The notes under the pieces: model-generated
What the model was told of the DNA's origin: nothing
Databases searched by the model: none
What the model saw: only the letters and a program-made list of their open reading frames with translations
Translations under genes and position numbers: made by a program
In this document: positions 10,753 through 24,610 of the stretch, in pieces
Layout: the number at the start of each line of letters is the position of its first letter
Position numbering within the stretch: position 1 is the first letter of the stretch
Assembly (NCBI GenBank): GCA_947034895.1
Contig: OX344765.1
Coordinates: forward strand, 26,045,001-26,109,000
Reading direction: 5' to 3'
DNA: 64,000 bases
From: Rhytidiadelphus loreus
Lineage: Eukaryota > Streptophyta > Bryopsida > Hypnales > Hylocomiaceae

Positions 10753-12590
10753 ATAGTTTTGGACTAGATTGTGTATAACTAGATAGATGTATAGAATTAA
10801 ATACCGGAAGTTGTACAAAGCAAATATATGTAATTATATAAAGCCTTTATTAGTTTACTATGTACTTCAGTGGATTTATAAAATATGTACATTTATCGTT
10901 TTCTTTCCACCTTGTGTATTGTTGCTTCGCCTTTGTCTATTTTTGTAATCTATTGGACCTTTTTGTAATAGTATAGAAGAAGCTTGTATGCTTAGATGGT
11001 AGGTAAAAGAGTGTTCTATCTTTATTTTGGGTGTTGCCCTAAAGTCTAAAGTCCATTTTTTGGCCAAAACCACCCTAAACCACCCCTTTTGCTATGTTCA
11101 CCTATGAATTAAATTTTCCAATTTTTTTTTGAATCGAACCAAAGAATCTTGTTCTACACTTGTCTTAGATGACGTGATAAAAAATTTGTGATGTTTGACC
11201 GTATGGATTGAAAGTTATTAGCATTCGAAGTGAAAGCTCCAAATCTATTTAAAGAAGTTGCTAGGATTGCCCGCTCCATAGAAAAATCCATAACTTTTCC
11301 ATTCCTAATCCAAATGGGATGAATGAAAGCCTCCCATTTAAAAGAAAATATAATGCAACTAGAAAAAAATATATAAATTTGTATTTCATTTTTTTGTGGA
11401 TTTTTTTGTCTACCCGGAGTCCTGGACCGCCCAGTGTCCCAATCTCCCCTGTTTGAGGTTATTCCGTTATTGTGGCATATCCCTAACCCTTGCTCCTAGG
11501 CACTGATTGGAATAGAAATTGTATTATGAATAAACTCATAAGTTTATCTATCATTCTATTTTATCATTCTTATGAAAAAGTTTTCAAAAGTTTGAGTAAA
11601 AAATTAGATCATGGGCGCCTATCGAAAATCCATTTTGTCCCTTGCAGCAAGGACAATGAGAGTATGTTACTTTAGAGTCTAAGAAATAAAAACAATGGAA
11701 ATTCTTTACCAAAGCCTAAAATAATAAACAAATTCTTTTATTGCTTCATATTTGATGAAATCTCCTTTAAGTCTTTAGAATTAAACCCTAAATAATTCAC
11801 GTTTTGTAACTTCTTTTCTATTAGTTTGAATCTTTTTTTAGTTGGACACATGATTGACTACTCCCTCATTTAAAAAAAAAATCCAAAGTTGACAAATTAA
11901 AGTATTTAAAATTTTCCATTTTTTCTCAAATGGCATTATGGCATTATTGAACAAAATGTCAACATTTTTGATTAGGAGACTAGGTGTATCAATTTGCAAA
12001 AAATTGTAACCGTATAAATTCAAACAAGACATGTTAGCAATCTCATAGGTTGCTAAAACACAACAATATCACTTATAGAGTAAAAGATTATAATGTTTGA
12101 ACATGAGGGTGTTAAAACTACAAAAATGATGTGAAGTCTTCCAATCCTCTTTTCAGTTTTCACAAGTAAAATTTAAAAAAATTTAGACCCAAAAAATATG
12201 AGGTTAAATTGCCTAACATGTATAACCCCAAACAATTTATGGCTTTTAAAAGTATACTCCATATTTTTTTTTTAATTAAATTTCAAATTTGAATGTGATG
12301 TTTTCTCCAAGATCTTGTTGTGTTTTCGAGGCACATTTCCAAAAGCTCTCAATGCTACAAGAAGTCAAGATTGCAATGGGTACCCTTGCACAAAGTCTTG
12401 AAATGATAAATCACTATCATTTATTTTTAAGAATAGACTATTGATGCTAAAACTAGACTTCAAGAAGAACTCCTAAAAATAGCAACTTGGATACTACTAA
12501 AAATAGCAATTTGGTTAGGTTTTATTTAACTTCAAAGTTTTGCCAACACCAAATTTGGGTGCTTCGGGCATTTAGGCAAAAAATCCAATC
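10753..12590. other. AT-rich intergenic region with repeat fragments
   Basis: No gene seen. 11489-11660 is a diverged copy of 15587-15745: both start TGCTCCTAG.CA.TGATTG.AATA.AAATT and both end near CC.TTTTGTCCC. This marks an old dispersed element. Confidence 0.45.
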
Positions 12591-12591
12591 C

Positions 12592-13005
12592 CACCCATCC
12601 AGATGCCCGTCTATTTTTCCGTCCACAGAACCGTCTAGTTACCCGTCCACTTATCCGTCCAGATGCCCGTCCAGCTTTCCGTCCAAATACCCGTCCATCC
12701 CGCCCGTCCAGATACCCATCCACACAACCGCCCACCCTTCCGTCCACATGCCCGTCCAGTTTTCCGTCCACATACCCGTCCATCCTGCCCGTCCAGATAC
12801 CCGTCCACACAACCGCCCACCCTCCCGTCCACATGCCCGTCCAGATGCCCGTCCACCCACCCGTCCAGTTTTTCGTCCACATACCCGTCCATCCAAACCG
12901 TCCAGATACCCTAAATCCCGCCCGTTTAGATACCCGTCCATCACGCCCGTTCCGTGCCCGTCGACGGAAGCTCGCCCGTCGACGAAGAACGTCCATCCAT
13001 TTCCG
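12592..13005. repeat. CCGTCCA minisatellite with higher-order units
   Basis: More than twenty copies of CGTCCA, mostly as CCCGTCCA plus a variable 4-10 base spacer. A longer unit starting CGTCCATCC recurs at 12692, 12777 (85 bp later) and 12886 (109 bp later). The open frames on both strands here (Pro/Arg/Ser-rich on +, Gly/Trp/Asp-rich on -) come from this repetition. I do not call them genes. The GC-rich block is sharply bounded by AT-rich DNA. Confidence 0.85.
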
Positions 13006-13139
13006 TAGTTTTCATCCTCTGTAAACGATTCTCGTCCAGATTTCATCCTGATGGACGCCGGGGTTGAATCCTGACGTCCGTCCGGACATCCTGACGGATG
13101 GACAAGATGTGACGGGGACAACCCTGGCCTCAAATACAC

Positions 13140-16100
13140 TAGAATTTGGAGATAAAAATCACTTTAGAAATACATTTATAAATTATAGAGTAGATTTTGA
13201 GTAGTAAATTGATTGGGTTTATAGTGATGGACAAAATTGAGTACAACTTTGAAACGTTTTCATTCAAACAACCATACCATAAGCATCAATAAACAAAGTC
13301 CAAAAGTAGATACATGAAAATTGTAGTGTGCAACATACTACACATTACGATAGAAGTTTGAAAAAAAGATTAGTTGTGATTTTGAAAGAAAATCAATTTC
13401 AAAGTTAGCCATGTCAATAACTTAGTTTTGTTCAAAATGATCTGGAATTACTTTATCTTTTGCCAATTTTTTTCTTAGAACTCCGAAAAAACTTTTTGTG
13501 CCTTGGCATGTTCGGCCTTATACATCATTTCAAATTGTTGTATACAAAAATTGAAGGAAATTGACATTTGTAGAATTTAAAATAACAACACTTTGACAAT
13601 ATGCAAATGATGTTGGTTCTCACAATATTTGAATTTTGGGGGGAAATTGAGAGAATGGGATAGCATTAGCCACGGTAGAGAGAGTATAAGTTGCAATATG
13701 GACCATTGTTACATTTTAATACCCTTGCATTTCAAACATTTGTTGAATTGGGCAATGTGTTCAATTTATATTTCACACCCGTATAATGCGTTTTTAAGTT
13801 TAATCTCTTTGTCTAAAAACTAGAATTCATGATGCACATAATTGATCCAAAAAATGAAATAAAAATAAAAATTATCATTGTCAATATTGTCAAAAAAACA
13901 AAAATTGCCAAAAATTACACTATCCTTCATAAATTTGGCAGTTTTTTGAAAGTTGAAAGGGTTTACTTTGCAACCATAGGGCCAAGATCTTTAGGGATTT
14001 TGTATTGACAAGTGTAGAATTCAACACTGCCTATACATCAACTTACACCTCCAAAGTCCACCATAACATTTGAGTTTAGAGTTGATAGGACTTTCACATC
14101 AACCAAAGTCTATAAACTTACCGTCCTTGACGGATGAGTCTATACTTATTTTTTCAAACTCCATTTTGTAAGTACCTATAAATTTGATTTTTCATATTTA
14201 TTTTTTGGAAATGTGAGTGCATGTCTTTTGTTAGTTGTAAAAATTTCACATATTTTTGGATTTTTTTTTAAATTATTGTGAATTTTTGAATTATGGAAAA
14301 TGAAACAACTTATATCAAATGCAATCATTTGAAAATCTCTCCATATGTTTATATTATAGTGTAGAACACCATGGTGCATATTGTCCCATTCTAAAATTAG
14401 AAAATCAACACTCTAGGGTTGCAAATTGATTTTTCTAATTGTTGGTCATTAATAATATTTTAGAAAATTTCTATATTTTAAGTAGAATAATAAATGAATA
14501 GTTGAAGAATATATATCAAATGAAAATTGATTACCAATAGAAATCTATTTCTTTTCTTGCTTCAATATTCATGTCAAAAATTCCCATTGCTTAGGTCTTC
14601 CAATGCAAAAATGGAGCCCCACAAATCTTGTCATTGCCTCATTGGTAGTGCATAGGCCATAGAGTAGCGAAGTCCTAGTTGTTGTTTAAACAAAATTTGT
14701 ATAAAACTTCAAGTCAAGAGATGAATCAATATTTTTGTACGGGTTATTTTATATACTGAACTAGGTTGATTAGCATCAATAATTGATCCAAAAGTTGTTG
14801 AGAGTGTATTCTTTTCACGAAAAAGTGAATCCAAAATTCCATATGAGTGGTTCATTTCTATTAAGATGTATTAAGTGATTATGTATATGAAAAAATTGTT
14901 CAATTAATTTCTTAAATTTTTGCCCTTTTTTAAACCACAAATTCTTGCACTAAACTAGTATAAGAATGTATGCAAGAAATTTTAGAAACTTTGGTAGTAA
15001 ATATTGCAAGATATTTTTGTGTTTAAAGTGAAGAAAACAATTTTTTTGTACCTTGTGTGACTAGATTATAAGACTTTGAATCTTCTTAACTTTAAAGTTT
15101 TACACTATGGGATTTGAATTGAAACTTATATATCAAGAAGAATTGAGTTGAGAGTCTAAGGAAAAAGACTCAATAAAAGAGGTGTTTTGTATTCTTTAAA
15201 AATTGAAATACACTAATTCCAATGGTGAACTTCTACTTAATTTTAATAGCTCTAAGATAAAATTTAATCACACTAATTTCAATTGAGAGATTGTTCTAAA
15301 AATCAAATTTAACCCCAGGGAACTTTTATTTTTGAAAAAAGTGAAAACTAAGATAAAAACAAATCCCATTTGTTATTTTTTCAAGAAGATACTATGATCA
15401 CTTGCAAAACAAGATGCTCCATAACTTTTTCACCATTTATCCAAATGAAATGAAACAAAACTTTCCATATTAATAGACAAAAGTATTATCCATTTAAAAA
15501 TAATAATATTAATTTCAAATTTTTGTGTCATTGTTTTGCTACTCGATGAGCTAAAAAAAGAGCTTATGGTAGCATGAATTACATAACTTTTGCTCCTAGA
15601 CATTGATTGAAATAAAAATTATATTTCAAGAAGCTAATTTGTTTTTGTAACTTCAAAAAAATATTTTTAAAGTCACATCAAAAATTGACATCATAGGATC
15701 CTATCCAAATTTCCATTTGTCCCCTAAAAAGACAAATGTACTCGAGAAAGAAGTTTCTTTTAGAGATAATTTGTGATTTGACTCTTTGTGAATCCTAGTC
15801 AATATTTGAGAAGTTTCTTCAAAGAACTTTTTGGTCATGGGATTGGAATTGAAAAGTTAAAAACATACTTGTCTCTACTAATCTCCAATTCATTCACTCT
15901 TTTGACAACAACATCAAAAAAGTCTTCAAGAGACATCTCTTCAAAGCCTCTAAATCCAACTTTCCCTTCAAGGAAATTTTCATTGGCATGGAATAGTATA
16001 TAAAAAACTTTCAATAAGAGATGCTTTGTAAAGAGCAATTACACAAAGAGCATTGAAAGATACTAAGCTCATGTTTGTAATAGATAGTAAATACATTAAA

Positions 16101-18470
16101 TGTAGCCTTTGAGACCAAAAACTTATATAACTAGCATATAAGCAGGTTACAAAGGTGTAGATTGTTACAACCCTAACTTACTATCAAGAACAACATTGAT
16201 GAATCCATAAGACTTGCATAAATTAAAACAACAACAAATGTAATCCAATTAGAATAGTTTTCATTATTAAATTGTCATAAATGCTTTTAATTAAATCTTG
16301 TACCCAAAATGTATAATGTGTTCTTCTAGGTTTCATATTCTAATTGTGTACATCTTGTGTCATCAATATTTAGATTTTACTATTCATTTTTGCTTCATAT
16401 GAAGTTATTTAATCTTGGGCAATGATGATTATAGGTGCACATACCTTAGTTGTAGATGCTAGTGTTAGTTCTTTGAACTACACAAATTTAATTGAACTTA
16501 TGCCCCTTTTTTGAATGCTAATATTCTTCATCATATTGAAGGTCATAATATTTATGATCAGACATTATAAGGGATGTATACCCAAAGCAAATAGTAAAAC
16601 CCAAACCAATACTATTGTAACTAAAGGATCATTTGCGTTCAATGTTTTAATAAATTAACCCCTAAAGCTCCTTGCAAGTCAAAATTGGTTTTGAGAAATT
16701 TGGATATCTAAAGTGAAGTATTATATTTTTTTTGTTGGTTTTGTCCTTTGGACAAAGATTGTGGCATTGACTCTAGCTTTTGAATCCAAGTTTTCAAATC
16801 CTATCTACAATTGAATGTTGCATACTACATAACACATTTAGAGTTTGGTTGGAGTGGGGATGTGGGGTTTGACAAAACGTCATGGTCACACTATTCTTGT
16901 ATTTATTTTCTTCATATTTTTGTTGACATTAGAAAAACAAACAAACTTCCAAGGAATCAAATTCTGTCAAGATTCAATGGTTGAAAAAAAAATTATAACA
17001 TTTTTTTGTTGTAAGCCTCTACTCAAGTAGGTGGAAAGCAACTTCATTTTGCTTTGAAAATGTGCATATTTCTTCCTAACTTGTGGCTCTCCTCAAATAC
17101 AAAGTCCCTAAATCTTCCTTGCAAATGAAATTTGAGTTATGGGGCTCAGTAGTCTTTCAGAGCCACATGATCAATCTAAGCAATCTTGAAAAAAACATTT
17201 TGCTTCACTTTGCACACTTTGTTTCTACATATATATTACCCTCACACTCCAGATTTTATATGTTTTGACCCTAATACAAGTCAAAAATAAAAATCCTAAA
17301 GCTAGAAATACTAAAGAATGAACAAATCTTGATTAATGGCCCTTTTTTAAGAGAGCATTGATTTTTGTAGATTTGCCAATTTCTAACCCATGGTTCTTTA
17401 GGGGTTAAATCTACTTCATTTTAATGTTGTCTCTTGGTTAGCTAATGAAAACTTGTTTCTATGTGGCTTGGATGTTGTTTTGTTTTGTGACATTTATTTT
17501 AATGCAATGGTTCTTCCATTTGTTCAAAAACAAAACAAAACAAACTTGCTTCTATGACAAAATTTTAAGCTTATTTCTAGTAATATAAACAAAAAATTTA
17601 TAGAATGCACTTAATACTTCAAAGTTGAGAAAATATCAAAAAGAATGTGAAGGGTATCATTTACCAACAATCATGTCATTTTCTTTGTAATCTCGTTATC
17701 TTGATTGAAAAGTCAATTGAAAGATCTAATACAAAGGGAATTAGACTTAGCAATAGGCAATAGGCACCCATAGTAAGAAGCTCATTGTAGACCCTTTGGT
17801 CACTACACGTCTACACATAGTTACATTTATTGGATTCACAAATCTTATTAAGAGAAAAAACGATAAATCAAGAAAAATATTTTTGTGTGTATTTTGGTTA
17901 ACTCTAAAGAAAAGACACATCTTATAGCTTGCAACAATCATGTGTAGAAGCTCCAAGTGACTAAAACAAATCTTATAGCTTCTCATTGTTATCTTAGGGG
18001 ACTAATCTTGTCCTCCTTTCTGATGAAATGTGTTTCTCTTCATTTCCTACATAGTTCCAATGACAATCCAAAAGTGTCTCATCAAATTATGGAACAAATG
18101 AACAAACCTTTTGCCATGTGTAGAAGCTCCATGATGGAGTTCATTGCATCCATAAAATGATGACTTTTTCAATCCAATTCCAACTGTTTGAACCTCAATT
18201 CCACACTGAGTGCAATTTTTACTCTATTAGGATGAAAAAAACCCTGGGACCACGACAACCGATCCAAATTAGATTGGGGTTCACAATGGGTTTGCCTACG
18301 TGAACTGCTAGCGTGGAAAAAAGGTCAATAATGAAAGGCCATTAAATAACCAAATAGGAAGAGGACTGCACTAAACACCATTGCAACACCTCACCTTCCA
18401 GCTCTTGGAGCACAGTGGAACTCCGAACATTGGTGAAATCCACAGGCCAAGTCGTTCTGCTAGACGAGAA
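13140..18470. other. Long AT-rich gene-free region
   Basis: No gene recognised over 5 kb. About 13,930-14,600 belongs to a dispersed repeat family with copies at ~49.2-49.7 kb, ~50.0-50.6 kb and, inverted, ~54.5-55.2 kb. Shared words include GTTGTA.AAATTTCACAT and AATAGAAATCTA. 15587-15745 pairs with 11489-11660. The rest is low-complexity A/T sequence. Confidence 0.5.
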
Positions 18471-18535
18471 CAGAAGTCAAGCGAATGGATCTTCCTTTTC
18501 CAAGTACTGCCGTAAGCACCCCACAATGTTTGGTA

Positions 18536-18776
18536 TCATGTGAAGTTGTGAACCCGAACTGAAAGCAGCGTCTCGTCTCGAAAATATCCAGCGAAGCCGG
18601 CCACCCTTCCAAAACTTTGAACAGAACGATGTGGTTTTCTTAGCGACTCTGCCATAAGGTCCGTACTTCTGCTTGGTGATAAAGCTAAGAGACTCCACAG
18701 GTGAATAACCCCGCTCGTGTTGTGAGTATGATCCCTCCACTTGAACAAGAAATTCGCTGGGGTGGTCAAACCTGAT
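18536..18776 (-). pseudogene. Jacalin-related lectin exon, frameshifted
   Basis: The exon follows a good acceptor (TACAG at 18781-18777) and begins IRFDHPSEFLVQVEG, then VESLSFITKQKYGPYGRV. These match the jacalin-fold signatures F.hP.EfltsV.G and sLtF.Tn..tYGPfG. The C-terminal strand pair, FGRVAGFAGYF followed by LLSVRVHNF and a stop, matches GGkivGF.G.....l.aiGvhv but lies in a different reading frame. The switch falls near SVQSF/FCSKF at about 18,605-18,635. Jacalin-type lectins bind mannose or galactose glycans. No convincing N-terminal exon (GGxxWDDG) was found upstream, so this is a fragment. A sequencing error could also explain the shift. Confidence 0.65.
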
Positions 18777-19770
18777 CTGTACAATGTGCACACCAAAATA
18801 AACAATTTTCAATACTTCACATTTTGGAGGGGAAATGAGACAAACTAAAAGAACTTTCGATATGGTACCTTTTGAACAGGAACCAAGGTGGGTCACTCAG
18901 CATTAACAAACCCATTTTAATAGCCAACCCTAAGAAAATTTGACCATTTCTGGGACAACAAACTGAAGTTAGAAACTGTAGGCGACATCCACTTGATTAA
19001 ATGCGTTTGCTACTCCCTAGAATTCTGGAGGAAGACGTCCAAGTTGCCTTCATTGCACATTTCCGGAACTTTCATGTAGAATTCTGTACGAAACAGTTAA
19101 GATGTATTTGCAGGGAAAAGATGTGCTCACCCAGTCAATGCTCACTCCAAACCCTGCTCCTACACTATTTTCATGCCGCTGAATGCCACTTCCGCTATGG
19201 AATGAAAAATTGAATTCTGAGATCATCAGTCTTGCTGCGTCTCTTTAATGGATATTGAAAGCCCAGATATCAACCTGTGGACCAATGCTACGACGTGGAG
19301 GGTCAAAGAACTTGGAAGGAGACCCATTGACTCAACTTTCAATACCTCCGCCCGGACCCCTGAGTCTGTGAAATCCAACCGCCAATCCCCCAGTGTGTAC
19401 AAGAAATTGTCAATACAAAACTTTAGGGCACGTGATAATAAATGCGCTTCATGCGGCTCGATCTGGAGCACGCGGCATTTGAACACACTCAATGAATCGT
19501 GTGACAATTAATTTGGACGATCAATTACGGGTGGACTCGGCACTCCATTGTAACGAAACACTTACTCCCTCCACACTCAATGAATCACACGACAAGTTTG
19601 CTTACTGAATCTTTACCTTACTCTTGGCTTCCAATCTTCCAAAAGACCATGTCATATCTGGCCGCAAATACTTCTTATCATACGTTTCTGCATTGCAAAC
19701 ATTGAAAAAATGGAATCAATATCAAAGACTGCTTTTAGAGGGAATAATTTTGCTTAACATTACAAATAGT
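18777..19770. other. Spacer between lectin fragment and kinase
   Basis: Only short frames occur. 19226-19507 (-) is an open 93-codon frame of ordinary composition that could be a missing upstream lectin exon, but I see no jacalin motif in it. The AT content is lower than in the repeat regions. Confidence 0.3.
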
Positions 19771-19773
19771 CAG

Positions 19774-22446
19774 TTACAATTTACTTTGTAGTGTTGGTAG
19801 GCCCTTCAGATATCTCAACACACGGCACACATCAGCCATTGCAGGACGCTTCCGTGGATCCGCATCCCAACATGCACATATCAGGGACGCCAAGTCTACA
19901 GGGCAGCTCGAAGGGAGTCGCGGTCGCAAAGGAATGGGGGCTGTCAAGTTCGAGTACAGATCACTTAGACGAACATCACTGTAAGGCACCTCTCCTGATA
20001 ATATTTCGAAACACACAATTCCAAAGCTGTAAACATCAGCTTTCATTGGAAAGGCCTCTGCCAGATGATCGTCCTCCATGTTGTCTCTGAATATCTCAGG
20101 AGCCATCCATCTCCTCGTACCGACGTTTTGTGTCAAGTGAGAGTAACGGGTTATTTCTCGCTTCGTCTTTACGAGCCCAAAGTCAGCAATCTTTGCAAAC
20201 ACAAATCCATCATCGTCAGCAATACTCGATGTGTTCATGGGGTTAACAAGAATGTTCGCTGATTTGAGGTCGCGATGGGCCATCTTCTGAGAGTGGAGGT
20301 AGCTCACAGCATCCGCAATTTGGAGCATCAAGTCAATCGCTGCCGGAAGGGAGAAAGGCTGAGTCCTAGACCCTCCCTTCATTCGACTCGTCATGAATTT
20401 GTGTAAATCTGCACACATTAGGTCCATGAGAAGGGAATCCTCGGAGTGTGCGAACACTTTGACAATGTGAGGGTGGCTCATTTTGACTAATGCATTAGCC
20501 TCTGCTGGTAAAGAATGGAGCCCAACAGCATTGAAAATCTTCCGAGCGTACTTGATTCCCAACCACGTGACTTCCGAAACCGAACCAAACGCTCCGGATC
20601 CTAGTGGACGACCGTGCTTCACAACCTCTTGGTCAAAACTCCACAACAAGGATTGGTGGCCATGCTCGCCCTCCAACCCCTCGTCAAGAATATCGATAAT
20701 GTGGGATTCCCGCTGCTTCATCTTCTGGTGGTAAAATTTTTCCATTAGTTGTCCAGCAAGACAATAAGATGGATCCTGCTGTCCAAGCATATTGCCACAA
20801 TCTTCAGCACTGCAAACATGATTCTGCTTCCAATTCCGAAGCTCTCGCATTAGCTGCTGCCAATCTTCTTCCGCTGCCTTCTCCAGCAAAGCATGTTCAT
20901 GGTTCCCAAGTTTGGCTTGCCATGGATAATCTTTGTATATCGAAGCCCGGTTGAGTTTCCTACAGAGGATGGCGTTGTACACCACCGATGTGCACCACTG
21001 AATTTCTTTCAAGGTATCGGCAAATGCTTCTGACCGCTCAGCATGCCGAAGAGCCGCCTTCAGCGGAGACAACTCCCTGCAGCAATCTTCACTGAGGTTC
21101 TTCGCGCGCGTCAGCACCTGTTTCAACTCTGGTGTCACTTGCATTTGCGAAGATGGCTCCCAGAGACTCTGAGTGCCATCGATCCAATATGAAAGTGGAA
21201 GTTTGTCCACTGGTCCCCAAAACTGGAGAGTATACCGAATGCAGGCCACAAGAACCTGGTGCTGGCGTCTACAGCGCTTCACATCCACAGGGACCTTACT
21301 CAGTGAGTCATAGATTGAGCCACGTTCATCTGCAGGAAAAGAGGTGAAAAGATAAGTAATCCAAACATCCCTGCAAAATGAAACTCACATCTCAAAACTC
21401 TCAAGTCAACTGAAACAATATGGAATTCCGTGTTTGAGTTTGTTCCCCAAAAATGAATAAGGGAGGCTCCAAAACCTTACAAGGGTTGTGAACTGGAATG
21501 TGAGCAGCTAATCTAACGGCATATATTTTCACTTTGTTTCCTCATCCAAAGTTGAATAAACTCAATATATATCAACTTCCAAGTTCTGTATCTCGTATTC
21601 TACAACTCCAATTGTAAAATTGATTAAGAAATTGATTCTACGTGGGTGCAACTAGCCTTCAATGCTAGCATGTATGCCATTGTTCGTTAAGTACACTCAC
21701 TTCAGTAAATCGTGTCACCTCCATTGGACCTACAGTAATCCCCCACCCCAGCCAATGTGCCCATACATCCACAACCCATTCCTTAATATAGTATTCTTGC
21801 CTTTTCCCAATCAATAAGTACAAAATTAGATTAAAAGGAGAAAAGAGCCGTCCTTCAAATTATCTTATGTAAGGTGAAAACACTTGACAAGGAGACTTCC
21901 ATTAAAAGCGTACCCAAAAATGTCATTAAACCGTTCTCATACTTAACTATGATTGGTTGACTACTAATCCTCTAGATTTTGGTTTTAGGACCAAGCTATG
22001 TGACGGTTTAGTGGTCTAGGGAGTTCCAGTCTGAAAATTTATAGAAATTACAAGTGCCATCCAAAAATTCTATTTTTTTTTTAATTCATGATTTTCAAAT
22101 GCTAATACTACAAAAAAAAAAAATTCTAGAAAGGTGCCTCCAGCTATGCTGAATTGCTTATTTTGACGGTTTTGGGATCTTAGGCAAACAGACTCTCATT
22201 TGCGCCAAACCCTTAAAGTGTGTGAGTTTCTCTCTTTCTCTGTGCACTTGCATAATGGGGATAAAGGAAAAGCACAACTGAACCTTGAGTTGGACTTAAA
22301 AGAATAACTCTAGTAGTCGGTACAGAAAAAGTCGAAGGAAAGTAGTTACCTCCCACGTTGTGGGGCTGGTGCCCACCACTATTCGAACTACCGGCACCTG
22401 CAGGCGCATTACGAGCCAACACTACGAGACGTCGTTGTGCATCCAT
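19774..22446 (-). CDS. TKL-type protein kinase with helical N-terminal region
   Basis: Two exons, 22446-22350 and 21329-19774, join in frame across a GT-AG intron to give 550 aa starting MDAQRRLVVLARN. Residues ~47-260 are predicted helical, with a basic, Cys/Arg-rich start (VDVKRCRRQ). This is loosely like the helical-bundle N-termini of plant MLKL or ADR1-like proteins; that comparison is inference. The kinase domain is complete: glycine loop LGSGAFGSV (~275), VAIK-type lysine in KYARK (~295), C-helix Glu in LPAEAN, HRDLKSAN (~384), DFG (~415), GTRRWMAPE (~436-443) and the DVYSFG segment. HRDLKSxN and GTxRWMAPE are typical of plant TKL/Raf-like Ser/Thr kinases. All catalytic residues are present, so it should be active. 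No transmembrane segment or signal peptide is visible, so a cytosolic role is likely. The substrate is unknown. Confidence 0.85.
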
Positions 22447-22699
22447 AGTGAGGGCCAAGAGTTATAGCCAACAACACTGACCATGGGATTCCCTACAAGC
22501 ACTGTGGACACATCATGCCTCACGTGCACCATCAAACGCCATCTCCCAAACCAACCTTGCGCTCCATCGCCAAACAATCTACCAACCCAACGCACTAACC
22601 CTAGAGAGCAACCCAGCCGACAGCCGACTTCCGGCTTCCGACTTCTGATGTCCACTTCAGGCGCCAAAAGCTACCAATAAGTTAGTGCAACGATGCTCC

Positions 22700-24600
22700 C
22701 CACATTCTACGGCACTTTAGTAATTGTTTACAACATTTCAGGACTTGGCGTACCGACAATCCAAAAATGACAGGCATCTTGGAAGGCATTATGGATCATG
22801 AAGACGTGAAAGCCATTTGACTCTCTCCCCAGCAGTCTCACAATCGTCCAGTATTTTTTTTATCATTTGGGAGAAGTAGCCAGCTATTTCTTCAATACTC
22901 ATGTGATACTTGGGTGATACTTGGTAATATCTATATCAAAACTACGTGATACCTAGGTAAAATTTGTCTGTTGGCAATAAGTTGACCGGAAAAAATGAAA
23001 ATTTCCTTTACCAAAAAGAGCCAAAGTCTTTTGGCTGCAGCCAAATTGGAAAATCGTGCGTAAAACCCCCCACTGCAATCGACCATTTCAAATTATCTTT
23101 GGATCAGATTGTCTATCATAAATATTGAACGATGCGAAATCAACTTTGATTGGTTCCGTTCGCACCTGGTTCAGTGAACAGAAGACAGTTGTAGCTCTCT
23201 CAGATGACTCAATTGCAAGCTCAATTGGAGAGGACGGGGCCAAGGTCAGCTTTTCACAGTTTCACAGCAGCGTGAAGATCACAAATAGAATGCTCCCTGC
23301 ATGTCAGTACATGGAACGCAGTAGATGTCAATGATTCATAAATATCAAGGGGAGTGAAACCGTTGTGATACCTGTGAGCAATGAACTCGGCCTCCAAGAT
23401 GAGGTTCCTGGGGAACCATAGAAGTGGCAACAGTGGAGGTCCAACGCCTGCGACAGAATCCTCCCAGCCTGGTGAAGACTAAAGTGGTCAAGCAGCTCAG
23501 CAACTGCTCGGCTTGCCTTCAACATACAAACTCCGGTAACCACGTTCCAAGATCACTCACCAAAAGGCACGCAGCAACCCCAGCTGTGAATCTTGTCCAC
23601 CATCATCACACTGATACAATTAGGTTAAAACATGGTTTGTGGTAAGAGTTTTGGAGCTGTCCGATTACGCAGACCGATCTCTAACTTATGTGCAACCCTA
23701 CAATTCTAATACGAGTTGATCCCCGCGTGCTTTCGCGAGAATGACCTCCTCCAACGCAACCTACATCCCAATCAAGACAACCTGGAAGATGCATATGTCT
23801 AGTTTCGGTTAAATGGTTCAAACTGTGAGACTATTTGCGAACTCGTTTGGAAAAGCACCGATACGTAATGGCCACAAGATGCGCAGCACACGTAGCCTGC
23901 ATTTCGGGTCTACCAATCTCCAACTCAGCGTTTCTCACAAACATTGTTAAGGCCAGTGCTCTCTATCTCACGATCTGTCTCGCGATCCTTTCTCGCTCAA
24001 TTTGCAAATGTAGTCGTCGTTCTCACAAATTGCTTGGTTCATACTGAATACAAACCACTAGGTGACCGGAAAGATTGGGATATCAATTGGTCGCGGTGAT
24101 GAAGAGGTTTCGGGTGGGTAGTCCAAACCCTAATTCGAGAAGTCTTTGGAGCAGCAGAGGGATGGGTTGTGCAAAGTCAAGAGTTGTATTAGTGTTTTTC
24201 ACACACCGGTTTTCAAGCTATCTGAGGTCTAAATGATGTTGTCATTCCAGGAAGAGCTCGTAAACCGTTCGTTTCCTCAGTTATTGAAAAATGAAATCCC
24301 TGGTCGGTGCGGGGTTCCTTATTCTTCACAATCTGCGTGGGAGATGACCTATTTAACCACAAAACTTCAACAAGACCAGAAGACAAGTGCTTGTTCTCGT
24401 CTAACCACTAATGCTGTTGGTTCTCGAGGGTCGAATGTGTGGTGCCATTAGATTCAGGGAATGTACTCATGTCATCGTGCAGCTGCATTCGAATTGGTGA
24501 CATGATTGGAGAGGTCTACCTAAACCCTAACACCATGCCTTAACCCCGTTCCACAGGTGCAATATGCATTGTACAGAAATTTTGTGGTTCCTAGAGGAGC
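22700..24600. other. Intergenic region without recognisable gene
   Basis: 5' flank of the kinase and 3' flank of the UDP-sugar transporter. Only short, unconvincing frames were seen on both strands. Confidence 0.45.
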
Positions 24601-24610
24601 CTGCTCGGGT

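Noticed and set aside
12487..13139. Several 80-170 codon frames rich in Pro/Arg/Ser or Gly/Trp/Asp
   Set aside because: They are translations of the CCGTCCA minisatellite in different frames, with no non-repetitive coding segment.
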